64,000 nt of DNA, from contig CAJATL010000192.1 of NCBI GenBank assembly GCA_903944895.1, positions 18,054 to 82,053 on the forward strand, written 5' to 3'. This DNA is from an uncultured Bacteroidota bacterium (GTDB lineage: Bacteria > Bacteroidota > Bacteroidia > Bacteroidales > 4484-276). Of the stretch, positions 1-8,327 are shown piece by piece (positions within the stretch are counted from its first letter, which is position 1; each line of letters starts with the position of its first letter). The notes beneath the pieces are model-generated. The model saw nothing but the letters and a program-made list of their open reading frames with translations. It did no database searches and had not been told where the DNA came from. A program made the translations under genes and the position numbers.

Positions 1-750
1 GCTGACATCTGGGGGTTGAATGGCCCGGCCATAGCCGTAAGAGAAGGCGAAGATTATGGCACCATTATCGGCTACGATTATGTGTATCACGAAAACGGCC
101 AGCCAATCCTGAGCGATGATGGCACCACCTATAAAATTACCGAAAACCGCGTACCTATCGGCAATGCGTCACCCGACTTTCTGGGTGGCTGGACAACACG
201 CCTCACCTGGAAAGGATTTTCGCTCACCACACTCGTTGATACAAAATGGGGTGGCGATATTTATTGCGGCTCCCAGGTTACCGGGCTGCAAACCGGCCAA
301 AGCCCCGAAACGCTCGTCGAGCGCGAAGGTGGTGGTCTGCCCTACACCGACCCTGACGGCGTTACACGAAATATCGGCGTGATACTTCCCGGTGTTTACG
401 AAGACGGAACGCCCAACGATAAAGTGGTTCATTATTACTTTAAATACATGCCCAATGCGGGAGGATGGGGAAAATTCCTTTCGACACCCGGAATTATGGA
501 AAACTCCTGGGTAAAAATGCGTGAAATTTCGCTGAGCTATAAATTGCCCAATTCCGTTATCGAAAAGACAAAAATCTTCCAGGATTTAACGCTGACGGTG
601 GTTGGAAGAGACCTTTTCTATTTTTATTCCTCGCTTCCCAACAAAATTAACCCCGAAGGATTGATTGGTTCTGGAAATGCGCAAGGCCTCGAATGGGCTT
701 CATACCCGGGCACAAGGTCGGTTTCGTTTGGAATTTCAGCATCATTTTAA
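1..750 (+). CDS. SusC/RagA-family TonB-linked outer membrane protein, C-terminal part (5' end outside window)
   Basis: C-terminal 249 residues of a SusC-type TonB-dependent porin, which imports oligosaccharides or peptides across the outer membrane with a SusD lipoprotein as lid. The frame is open from base 1 (A-D-I-W-G-L-N-G-P), so the TTG at 16 is only an internal codon and the gene begins upstream of the window. Visible family hallmarks are the N-R-V-P-I-G-N-A-S-P-D-F stretch, alternating beta-barrel strands such as W-V-K-M-R-E-I-S-L-S-Y, the P-G-T-R-S-V-S-F-G end and a terminal Phe, typical of outer membrane barrels. A susD-like gene follows after 27 bases, the standard order. The substrate cannot be told from this part. 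Confidence 0.93.
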   Translation, partial: ADIWGLNGPAIAVREGEDYGTIIGYDYVYHENGQPILSDDGTTYKITENRVPIGNASPDFLGGWTTRLTWKGFSLTTLVDTKWGGDIYCGSQVTGLQTGQSPETLVEREGGGLPYTDPDGVTRNIGVILPGVYEDGTPNDKVVHYYFKYMPNAGGWGKFLSTPGIMENSWVKMREISLSYKLPNSVIEKTKIFQDLTLTVVGRDLFYFYSSLPNKINPEGLIGSGNAQGLEWASYPGTRSVSFGISASF

Positions 751-777
751 ATCATCAAAAATCTAACAATTTCGAAG

Positions 778-2355
778 ATGAAAAATATCGCCATAAAAAT
801 CATAGTTCTCAGCTCCGTTTTATTTCTGACATCTTGTGAAAAGAATTTTGGAGATCTGAATAAAAATCCGTTCAATCCTACCGAAACCAGCATCGGACCG
901 CTTTTTAACAAGGTGGTTCAATCGCTGCAACTGGGCTGGAATGAGCAGTTTTATGTTCACAATGAAGTTTTGTACAAACAAACCCAGTTGGCCGCCCTTA
1001 CCAACGAAGCCTGGTCGAACCTGAGCATCGGCACCGAGGATATCTGGTCGAATTATTACATCACCCTGGCTCACATCCGCGACATCGAAAACAGGCTCGA
1101 TGCAATGGAAAACCCCGATCAGCCCGATTCGTTGAACAATGTTCGGGGGATGGTTAAAATTTTGACCGCCTATAAAACTTTCAGGGTTACCGATCTTTTT
1201 GGTGATATTCCGTTTTTTGATGCAGGAAAAGGATTTCTGGGCACCGAATTTCTTCGTCCAAAATTTGACAACCAGGAAGATATTTATTATTTTTTGCTCG
1301 CCGAACTGAAATGGGCTGCCGAAAATATGAGCGCCCTTCCTAATACTCCGGATGGTGGTAAATATTACAGCATCGGCGAATACGATAAGCTTTTCAATGG
1401 AAACATCTCAAAATGGATAAAATTTGCAAATTCACTGCGTTTGCGCCATGCCATGCGGATTTCGGAAGTTTCGCCGGATAGCTGCGCCAAAATTATTACC
1501 GAAATTTTCGACAACAACCTGCCAATCATCAAAGAAGGCGAAGATGTTTTTATGATGCCGCAGGCGCTAAGCTGGGTTAAGGAAAGTACAAGCTGGTCCT
1601 TCCGGGAACACAAAAACCTGCGGATGGGTTCAAATATCTGGCACCAGATGTCGGAAAACGACAGCACCGACGGCAGCGGTATCTTCGACCCACGGACTTT
1701 TATCTTTTTCGAGACCACCAACGACGATGAATGGGTGGCCTTTCCTCAGATTCCAGACGCCAACACTCCCGCTTCAGGCGGTGTGCCTTACGGTCTTCAC
1801 CGCGACGACAATTACAGCATCAAAGGAGCCGACTGCATTTTTTCCCCTTTTAATTATTATCTTATCAGGGATCAAAATACGGTTCCTGAAATTTTGATGA
1901 CTTCGGCAGAACTTCACTTTATCAAAGCTGAAGCCTTTTTCCGCGGAATTGGACTTCCTCAAAGTGAAGACGATGCTGCTGCCGAATATTTTGAAGGCGT
2001 GATAGCTTCGATGGATTTTTGGGAAAATGTAATGCTGAGTTCAACAATCTGGCAAAATGTAGCACCAGGTTATGAAGGCACCAACGGTTTTGACGTAGCA
2101 AACCTCATATTTTTCACCGAGGACAAACTCAAACTCATCATCACACAGCAATGGATCGATCACTTCAGGCAGCCGTGGGAAGCATTTTGCCTGACCCGTC
2201 GCACCGGGCTTACACCACGCGAAGGCGAACCGCTGAACTATTACAGGCTGCCTTATCCTCCGTCGGAGGCCGAGAATAATCCTGAAAACTGGTCGGCACA
2301 GGTGGCAAAAATGGGTGGCGATTTAACGACTGTAAAAATGTGGCTGATGAATTAA
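778..2355 (+). CDS. SusD/RagB-family outer membrane lipoprotein
   Basis: Surface lipoprotein partner of the preceding SusC: it captures substrate and closes the SusC barrel. The 525-residue protein has a lipoprotein signal with lipobox L-T-S-C (Cys20), followed by the typical G-D-L-N-K-N-P-F-N-P segment of the SusD-like family related to PF12771. Helical repeat-like segments follow (V-R-G-M-V-K-I-L-T-A-Y; L-H-F-I-K-A-E-A-F-F-R-G) and the family-typical end with W-I-D-H-F-R-Q-P-W-E-A-F and a proline-rich R-L-P-Y-P-P-S-E. The length is normal for SusD proteins. It lies 27 bases after susC, so cotranscription is likely. The ligand is unknown; the downstream deglycosylase-like gene hints at glycoproteins, which is inference. 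Confidence 0.93.
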   Translation: MKNIAIKIIVLSSVLFLTSCEKNFGDLNKNPFNPTETSIGPLFNKVVQSLQLGWNEQFYVHNEVLYKQTQLAALTNEAWSNLSIGTEDIWSNYYITLAHIRDIENRLDAMENPDQPDSLNNVRGMVKILTAYKTFRVTDLFGDIPFFDAGKGFLGTEFLRPKFDNQEDIYYFLLAELKWAAENMSALPNTPDGGKYYSIGEYDKLFNGNISKWIKFANSLRLRHAMRISEVSPDSCAKIITEIFDNNLPIIKEGEDVFMMPQALSWVKESTSWSFREHKNLRMGSNIWHQMSENDSTDGSGIFDPRTFIFFETTNDDEWVAFPQIPDANTPASGGVPYGLHRDDNYSIKGADCIFSPFNYYLIRDQNTVPEILMTSAELHFIKAEAFFRGIGLPQSEDDAAAEYFEGVIASMDFWENVMLSSTIWQNVAPGYEGTNGFDVANLIFFTEDKLKLIITQQWIDHFRQPWEAFCLTRRTGLTPREGEPLNYYRLPYPPSEAENNPENWSAQVAKMGGDLTTVKMWLMN

Positions 2356-2382
2356 TTGTCGCTTAAAAAAAACATCAAAATT

Positions 2383-3192
2383 ATGGAAAGAAAGTTCAAA
2401 AAAATATCCGGAACAGAGGCTCACAAAACCATTCGCTTTATTGGTGGGATTTTCTTCATTTCTATTATGGCTTTTATCATGAGTTGTTCTAAAACTGCAG
2501 ATCCTGCAACCACCGACCCCGACGAAATTGATAACGGTGTGCCATGCCCCGAAATGCCAACCATCACTTATCATGGACAGGTTTATCACACCTTAATTAT
2601 AGGTGAACAATGCTGGCTCAAGGAAAATCTCAACATTGGAGCGATGATCAACACCCTCGATACCTTGCAGAATGATTCGATCGTCCAGAAATATGGTTAT
2701 AAAAACGATACTGCAAATTGCAGTATTTACGGCGGTTTGTACACATGGCACGAAATCATGGAATATTCCGCCGACACGGGCAGCCGGGGAATTTGTCCCG
2801 AAGGCTGGCACATTCCTTCAGACGAAGATTGGAAAATTCTGGAAGAAACCATGGATAACCATATTATCGATAGCGTTGCCGGATGGGACACCACAGGCTG
2901 GCGTGGTTCGGATGCCGGCGGGAATTTGAAAAATATGGGAACTAAAAAATGGTTCAACCCAAATACCGCTGGTATCGACAGCAAAGGTTTTAGAGCGCTT
3001 CCCGGTGGTTTCAGAAATTTTGAAGATGGCAGTTTTGACAAATTACAAAGCACGGCTTTCTTCTGGACTTCAACGGCAGCAAGCGATTCGGCTGCCTGGT
3101 ACCGGATGTTTTCGTACACCCACGCCGATGTTTACAGGAGTTACAGCAAAACTACAAATGCTTTTTCGGTAAGATGCCTGAGGGATCAATAG
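2383..3192 (+). CDS. Fibrobacter succinogenes major paralogous (FISUMP) domain lipoprotein
   Basis: Predicted 269-residue surface lipoprotein. A TTG at 2356 is in frame, but the ATG at 2383 gives a normal lipoprotein signal with lipobox I-M-S-C (Cys35) and is preferred. The mature part carries the FISUMP pattern: G-E-Q-C-W-L-K-E-N-L-N-I-G, then Y-G-G-L-Y-T-W-H-E, G-I-C-P-E-G-W-H-I-P-S-D-E-D-W, a G-F-R-A-L-P-G-G-F-R-N core, F-F-W-T-S-T and the closing S-V-R-C-L-R-D. This C-type-lectin-like fold family is abundant in Bacteroidota and Fibrobacterota and has no settled function; surface binding is a reasonable guess. It lies 27 bases after susD and 42 bases before the PNGase-like gene, so it probably belongs to the same operon. 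Confidence 0.85.
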   Translation: MERKFKKISGTEAHKTIRFIGGIFFISIMAFIMSCSKTADPATTDPDEIDNGVPCPEMPTITYHGQVYHTLIIGEQCWLKENLNIGAMINTLDTLQNDSIVQKYGYKNDTANCSIYGGLYTWHEIMEYSADTGSRGICPEGWHIPSDEDWKILEETMDNHIIDSVAGWDTTGWRGSDAGGNLKNMGTKKWFNPNTAGIDSKGFRALPGGFRNFEDGSFDKLQSTAFFWTSTAASDSAAWYRMFSYTHADVYRSYSKTTNAFSVRCLRDQ

Positions 3193-3234
3193 AAAAATAA
3201 TTTTAAAATAATTTCTTAACTAAAACTAAATAAC

Positions 3235-5751
3235 ATGAAAAATTTTTACACAAAATTCAGATGGCTGCTTCCGGTATTATTACTGATGCTGCCTTTTTTT
3301 ATCAAAGCACAAACCAACCAGTACCTGCATTTCGACAAGGTTGACGACTATTGCAAACTGGACAATGCCTCACAGTACATCGCAAACTCCACTGCCATTT
3401 CGATGACCGGATGGTTTTACTGCGATGCGTTGGCCTACGGCCAGGGTATGATGGGTCTTCGCGGCACTGACGCAGGATTTTATTTAATTCAGCTAAACGG
3501 TGGTGTTGTCGAATGCCGGTTTATTACAGCAACAGGCTTTTTTGAGTTCGTTGCACCTGCAAACAGCACTGTGCCGCAGGTTTGGCAACATTGGGCGTGG
3601 ATTTACGACGGAAGTACCGTAAAACTCTACATCGATGGCATCATGAAAGGGAGCGTGGCTGCAAACGGCTCCATTAATACCAGTACAGTTTCGTTTGGAA
3701 TTGGCAAAAGTATTATCGGAAGTTTCAACTTTGTGTATGGAGGAAGAATTGACGAAGTGACTTTGTGGAACAAAGCCTTGACCCAGAATGAAATCCTCGA
3801 TATGATGGACAACGAACTCAACGGAAATGAAGCCGGCCTGCAGCTTTACTACAAATTTAACCAGGGCGTCCCTGGTGGGAATAACACCTCCATTACCCAA
3901 TTAATTTCCGAAACCGGCGGTGGTGCCCGCGATGCTGACTTATTCAATTTTGCACTTGTTGGCGAAACTTCCAATTTTGGTGGCGACCTTAATCCGGGAT
4001 TTCAGGCCATCACCTTCCCACCTATCCCAAACAAATTAACGTCCAGCCCACCTTTCGCACTTGAAGCATCTGCCAGCTCCGGATTGCCGGTTGTTTTTCA
4101 GATTGTTTCGGGACCTGCAACATTAAACGGAAATATGGTGACATTAACCGGCGTACCAGGAGAAGTTACCGTTAAAGCCAGTCAGCCTGGAAACGGAACT
4201 TTCGACCCTGCCGAAGACCTTTTCAATACTTTTCAGGTAATCGATCCGCAGCAAAATGTTCCGGATATCGAAGCCCGAAATCCGCTGCCCGGCAACGTTT
4301 ATGTGCCTGACCTCGATTTTATCCAGCTTGCAGCCATTTCGACAATTGAATATCCTGAACTTTTTTCGATTTCAAATTTGGTTTTCGTGGTAAATGGGCA
4401 AACCATCGAACCCGAATACTGGGGAGACGGACATTTTATTGCCTGGTGGTCGCCACCCGCTTACGGAAGTTACACCGTGAGTATCGTTTCGACGAATAAT
4501 TTCGGAGCCGCAGCAACCGAAAACGTTAACATCAATGTTGTGGCGCAGGCAAGCGATATGCAAGTTTTGGCTGTTGATGATGTCTGGCTGAATGTGGATA
4601 TAAATTCGGTGACCGTTGATGGAGAATTACCTTCATTTTGCGGGGCTTTCGATCAGATTACTGCTACTTTGGAGGTGAACTGCCCAAGCGGCGGATGTGG
4701 TGAATGGGACCGCGTTGCCAGCATTGACGCCAGAGGAAAAGACGGCAAATGGTTCGAGATTATCCGTTACATCACACCTTACGGCGTGGCCTGCTCGCAC
4801 TCCATCGACCTGACTGATTACGCGTCAATTCTTCAGGGGAAAGTTTCTTTCCGCCTCAATTGCGCCACTTTGGATAATGGCTATCTTTACGATTTAACCT
4901 TCTTTTATAAGGCCGGAACTCCTGCTCACAAATACAGCTCGGTAAGCCGGCTCTGGAACGAAATCTATCCTTTTGGTGATCCTGCCAACCTGCAACCTGT
5001 CGAAAATATCGATTTTTCGTTTCCTTCAAATGCGGCCGCTGCAACCCTCAAACTGATTTCAACCGGTCATGGCTGGGGAGACAACAACACCGGAAATGCT
5101 GCCGAATTTCATCACGACATCCACCACGTTTGGGTAAATGGACAGGAAACTTTTACACAGGACAACTGGCAGGATTGCCAGCCCAATCCTGATGCATGCC
5201 AGCCACAAAACGGAACCTGGTTTTACGACCGCGCCGGCTGGTGCCCGGGAGCTATCGCCCATTGGTTCGATTTTAATATGAGCCCGTATCTCAGCAGTCA
5301 GAATGTTGAATTAGGTTATATTTTCGATGAAGATTACATTGATTTGTGCCATCCAAATAATCCGGATTGCGTTTCAGGCGTAACCTGCCCGGACTGCAAT
5401 GATGGCTTTAATCCAAACCTTGTGGTCGCCAGTAACCTCGTGGTTTTTGCAGATAGTCCGGTTGAAAATGCCTTCATTGTTGGCGTTAATAACGGGCCGG
5501 TAAAATCGCCGACTACCTTTAATGTTGCACCAAATCCAACCAACGGTGTTGTTGAAGTTTCGGTAAAAGGCGCTGCCAACTCCGGTGATGCCATTTTACA
5601 GGTTTACAATCTCACCGGCAAAATGATGCAGCAAATCGAATGGAACGGACAAAGCACTTCGATCGACCTTTCATCGTACAATAAAGGCATGTATCTTTTT
5701 AAGATGCAGTCGGATAATAAGGTCGAAATTAAAAAAGTTGTTTTGAAGTAA
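3235..5751 (+). CDS. Secreted LamG / PNGase F-like protein with T9SS type A sorting domain
   Basis: 838-residue exported protein. Order: signal peptide (residues 1-25), a LamG/concanavalin-like domain (about 28-235, with the Y-I-D-G and G-R-I-D-E-V-T-L-W-N-K-A-L-T motifs), a linker region, a PNGase F-like two-lobed domain (about 445-745) and a T9SS type A domain (about 762-838, P-N-P-T-N-G to K-K-V-V-L-K). Similarity to Elizabethkingia PNGase F as I remember it is clear in C-G-E-W-D-R (Asp492 matching catalytic Asp60), I-R-Y-I-T-P-Y, N-A-A-E-F (Glu624 matching Glu206) and D-R-A-G-W-C-P-G. The position matching PNGase F Glu118 seems to be Leu. PNGase F removes N-glycans from glycoproteins; whether this protein does so is not certain. 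It is last in the susCD cluster and a terminator follows. Confidence 0.82.
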   Translation: MKNFYTKFRWLLPVLLLMLPFFIKAQTNQYLHFDKVDDYCKLDNASQYIANSTAISMTGWFYCDALAYGQGMMGLRGTDAGFYLIQLNGGVVECRFITATGFFEFVAPANSTVPQVWQHWAWIYDGSTVKLYIDGIMKGSVAANGSINTSTVSFGIGKSIIGSFNFVYGGRIDEVTLWNKALTQNEILDMMDNELNGNEAGLQLYYKFNQGVPGGNNTSITQLISETGGGARDADLFNFALVGETSNFGGDLNPGFQAITFPPIPNKLTSSPPFALEASASSGLPVVFQIVSGPATLNGNMVTLTGVPGEVTVKASQPGNGTFDPAEDLFNTFQVIDPQQNVPDIEARNPLPGNVYVPDLDFIQLAAISTIEYPELFSISNLVFVVNGQTIEPEYWGDGHFIAWWSPPAYGSYTVSIVSTNNFGAAATENVNINVVAQASDMQVLAVDDVWLNVDINSVTVDGELPSFCGAFDQITATLEVNCPSGGCGEWDRVASIDARGKDGKWFEIIRYITPYGVACSHSIDLTDYASILQGKVSFRLNCATLDNGYLYDLTFFYKAGTPAHKYSSVSRLWNEIYPFGDPANLQPVENIDFSFPSNAAAATLKLISTGHGWGDNNTGNAAEFHHDIHHVWVNGQETFTQDNWQDCQPNPDACQPQNGTWFYDRAGWCPGAIAHWFDFNMSPYLSSQNVELGYIFDEDYIDLCHPNNPDCVSGVTCPDCNDGFNPNLVVASNLVVFADSPVENAFIVGVNNGPVKSPTTFNVAPNPTNGVVEVSVKGAANSGDAILQVYNLTGKMMQQIEWNGQSTSIDLSSYNKGMYLFKMQSDNKVEIKKVVLK

Positions 5752-5786
5752 AATAACGGATGTTTTCGTTTATCGAAGGTTCGATC

Positions 5787-5821
5787 AAAAAGCAGGTGGT
5801 CTTCGCCTGCTTTTTGTTTTT
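5787..5821 (+). terminator. Rho-independent terminator after the susCD cluster
   Basis: A 10-bp perfect stem, AAAAAGCAGG (5787-5796) with CCTGCTTTTT (5806-5815), has a 9-nt loop and continues into a T-rich tail. It sits 35 bases after the stop of the PNGase-like gene. Confidence 0.8.
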
Positions 5822-5939
5822 CAGATTTAAATAAAAAATAGCACTACTAACCGGATAAAGTTATTAAATCATCCCGAAATCCTTGATTTCATTAATCCTC
5901 CAGATGGCGGATATTCTTAAATTGAGGGTGTACTTTTCT

Positions 5940-6041
5940 CTACAATACTTTATCTCTGCCGGCTGGCGGGGAATTCGCCGTAGGCGATAAAGTATTGTAG
6001 AATAATGAAATACGATAGTTTTAATATTCCCCGTAGGGGAT
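5940..6041. repeat. Intergenic inverted repeat followed by a smaller palindrome
   Basis: A 15-bp perfect inverted repeat, CTACAATACTTTATC (5940-5954) with GATAAAGTATTGTAG (5986-6000), encloses a GC-rich core. The core and its right arm read CGCCGTAGGCGATAAAGTAT. About 30 bases on, CCCCGTAGGGGATAAA (from 6029) repeats the same layout of palindrome plus GATAAA. The 375-base gap 5752-6126 otherwise holds only the terminator and no convincing gene. The layout resembles a small palindromic intergenic element; its identity is unknown. Confidence 0.6.
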
Positions 6042-6126
6042 AAACAATTTAGTCGGTCAGTTGTGATAAAAAATAGTACAATAATTTTAAAGAAGTTATT
6101 CCTCAATTGTTAAGCCTGATTTATCC

Positions 6127-8217
6127 ATGAAAAAACCATTTATTATTACTTTCCTGATTTTTTGCTCCATTTTTACCTGGGGACAGGAATACACGCAGTT
6201 TTTTACGAAAGAAAAAACTGTGGTTGACACATTTTTTCAAAGTTATCTTATCGAAGATAAATATCGCTGGCTTGAAGACATCGATAGCCAGGAAACCAAA
6301 GACTGGATTGAGCAGCAAAATACTTCGGGTAAAAAATATTTATCAAAAGCTGTAAATAATGCAAATTCGCGTAGTTCGATTGACAGGTATGCCTTCTCGG
6401 AGCATCATCATCCCAAAAAAATGGGCGATTACTATTTTACTTATGCCTTTTACAACAACATCAGCGTTCGAGCACTCTTTTATCAAACATCACTCAACGA
6501 TTATGCACAAATTTTGGTTGACCCTAATTTTATCTCTCAAAAAGACGAAATCAACCTGAGTGGATATGCCGTTTCGAAAAATTCGAAATTATTAGCTTAC
6601 CAGTTCACCAGAAATGGAAGTGATTGGAATGAAATAAAAGTTGTTTCGCTCAAAACCGGTATTCATAAAGACGACCATCTTACAGGAATAAAATTTTCAG
6701 GAATTTCATGGCTGGGAGATGGGTTTTTCTATTCGACGGTTTCGCAAAACGGACAATTTGGAGAAACACGCGGCGAAAAGGTTTTTTTTCATAAAATCGG
6801 CGACGAACAGCAATTGGATAAGCTTATTTTTGAAAGAAAAAATAATCCATCAGCATCATTTGGGTACCTTACAACTTCTGATGAACGCTTTTTTATTCTT
6901 ACAGAAAATGTAGGCAAGAAAGACCTGGTTAATTTCTTTTACATTGATTATGAAGCCGAATCCCCGACCTTACAACCTTTGCTTACAAACCTGACGAAAT
7001 ATAATATTGAAATTATCGATAGCCACGAAGGCAAATTTATTGCCACCGAAACCAGTGTTTCCAATAATGGAAGTATTTTAGAGATTGATCCTGCAAACCC
7101 GCTTAAATGGCGGGCAATTGCTCACGAATTTTCAAAGTCGCTTTTACTAAACGTTATTCCTTTTGATGACCGGATTGTTGCAGTTTATCAGGCTGACCAA
7201 CACCCGATTATTTCGGTTCTGGATTATGCAGGCACAGTTCTGGATAACCTCGAGCTACCGCTTGCCACTTCAGTGGGCGGATTCAGCGGAAATTCCTATG
7301 ATGAAGAACTGCTTTTTGAATACACCTCCTACACCATCCCGCCAAATGTTTTCAAATTTAATATCCGGACATTTAAACTTGAGGTCACCAAACAAACCAC
7401 CGTTACGTTTGATTTTGAAAACATCGAGTACAAAGAAGTCGAATGTATCACAAAAGATAGTGTGGTGATTCCCATGATTCTGGTGTACGAAAAGGGATTA
7501 AAATTAGATGGTACAAATCCCGCAATAATAAAAGCGTATGGCGGATTTAATGTTGTTTCGCCGCCTTCGTTTGATCCTGGAATTGTTTATTTTATCAAGC
7601 AAGGAGGGGTTTTTGCATTTGCCAATATCCGCGGTGGTGGTGAGAAAGGCGAAGAATGGGCATTTGAAGGGCGGGGAGAGAACAAACAAAATTCGTACGA
7701 CGATTTTATTGCAGCATCCGAATTTCTGATAGAACACAAATACACAAACAAAGGAAAACTTGCTTCAACGGGTGGTTCAAATGGAGGGCTTGTTGTTGCT
7801 GTTGCTGCCATTCAGCGGCCTGATTTATATAAAGTGGTAGTTCCTGTTGTGGCACCTTTTGACATGTTGAGGCTCGAAAAATTTACTGTGGGCCATTTTA
7901 ATACCGGCGAATTTGGCACAGTGACAGACAGCATCAGTTTTACCAGGCTCCTCAGTTATTCTCCCTACCAAAACATCAAAGAAACTGTCAATTATCCGGC
8001 AATGTTAGTTATAACCTCCGAAAACGATGACCGTGTTCCACCATTTAATTCGTACAAATTTGTTGCCCGCATGCAAAGCAGGAAGGCGCAGCAAAACCCA
8101 ATTATTTTAAAAATTGAAGCGGATGCCGGCCACTACGGCGCAAGCACCTTGAGCAAAAAAATGAAAAAAAAAATTGACGTTTATGGGTTTATTGTTAATG
8201 AACTAATGGGAAAATAG
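6127..8217 (+). CDS. Prolyl oligopeptidase family serine peptidase (S9A), exported
   Basis: 696-residue peptidase cleaving after proline in short peptides. A signal peptide (M-K-K-P-F-I-I-T-F-L-I-F, ending W-G-Q) points to the periplasm. The N-terminus carries the family entry D-K-Y-R-W-L-E-D-I-D-S, then a beta-propeller (about 75-420) that gates the active site, then the alpha/beta hydrolase domain. The catalytic triad is visible: Ser551 in G-G-S-N-G-G, Asp634 or Asp635 in E-N-D-D-R-V-P-P and His669 in D-A-G-H-Y-G. The length matches S9A enzymes (about 700). It is transcribed alone after a repeat-containing gap and before a GH29 gene. It may act on peptides released outside the cell. Confidence 0.93.
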   Translation: MKKPFIITFLIFCSIFTWGQEYTQFFTKEKTVVDTFFQSYLIEDKYRWLEDIDSQETKDWIEQQNTSGKKYLSKAVNNANSRSSIDRYAFSEHHHPKKMGDYYFTYAFYNNISVRALFYQTSLNDYAQILVDPNFISQKDEINLSGYAVSKNSKLLAYQFTRNGSDWNEIKVVSLKTGIHKDDHLTGIKFSGISWLGDGFFYSTVSQNGQFGETRGEKVFFHKIGDEQQLDKLIFERKNNPSASFGYLTTSDERFFILTENVGKKDLVNFFYIDYEAESPTLQPLLTNLTKYNIEIIDSHEGKFIATETSVSNNGSILEIDPANPLKWRAIAHEFSKSLLLNVIPFDDRIVAVYQADQHPIISVLDYAGTVLDNLELPLATSVGGFSGNSYDEELLFEYTSYTIPPNVFKFNIRTFKLEVTKQTTVTFDFENIEYKEVECITKDSVVIPMILVYEKGLKLDGTNPAIIKAYGGFNVVSPPSFDPGIVYFIKQGGVFAFANIRGGGEKGEEWAFEGRGENKQNSYDDFIAASEFLIEHKYTNKGKLASTGGSNGGLVVAVAAIQRPDLYKVVVPVVAPFDMLRLEKFTVGHFNTGEFGTVTDSISFTRLLSYSPYQNIKETVNYPAMLVITSENDDRVPPFNSYKFVARMQSRKAQQNPIILKIEADAGHYGASTLSKKMKKKIDVYGFIVNELMGK

Positions 8218-8327
8218 CTTGCGATAAAAACCGATCATCTTTCACCCACATTTGATTTTCAGATTTAAAGTAAATTTGGTTTCAAAATGACATCGAAAAA
8301 TTTCTAATCACTGAATTTGAACAGACT

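Noticed and set aside
16..750. Complete small protein starting at TTG 16
   Set aside because: The frame is open to base 1 and matches SusC, so the start is outside the window.
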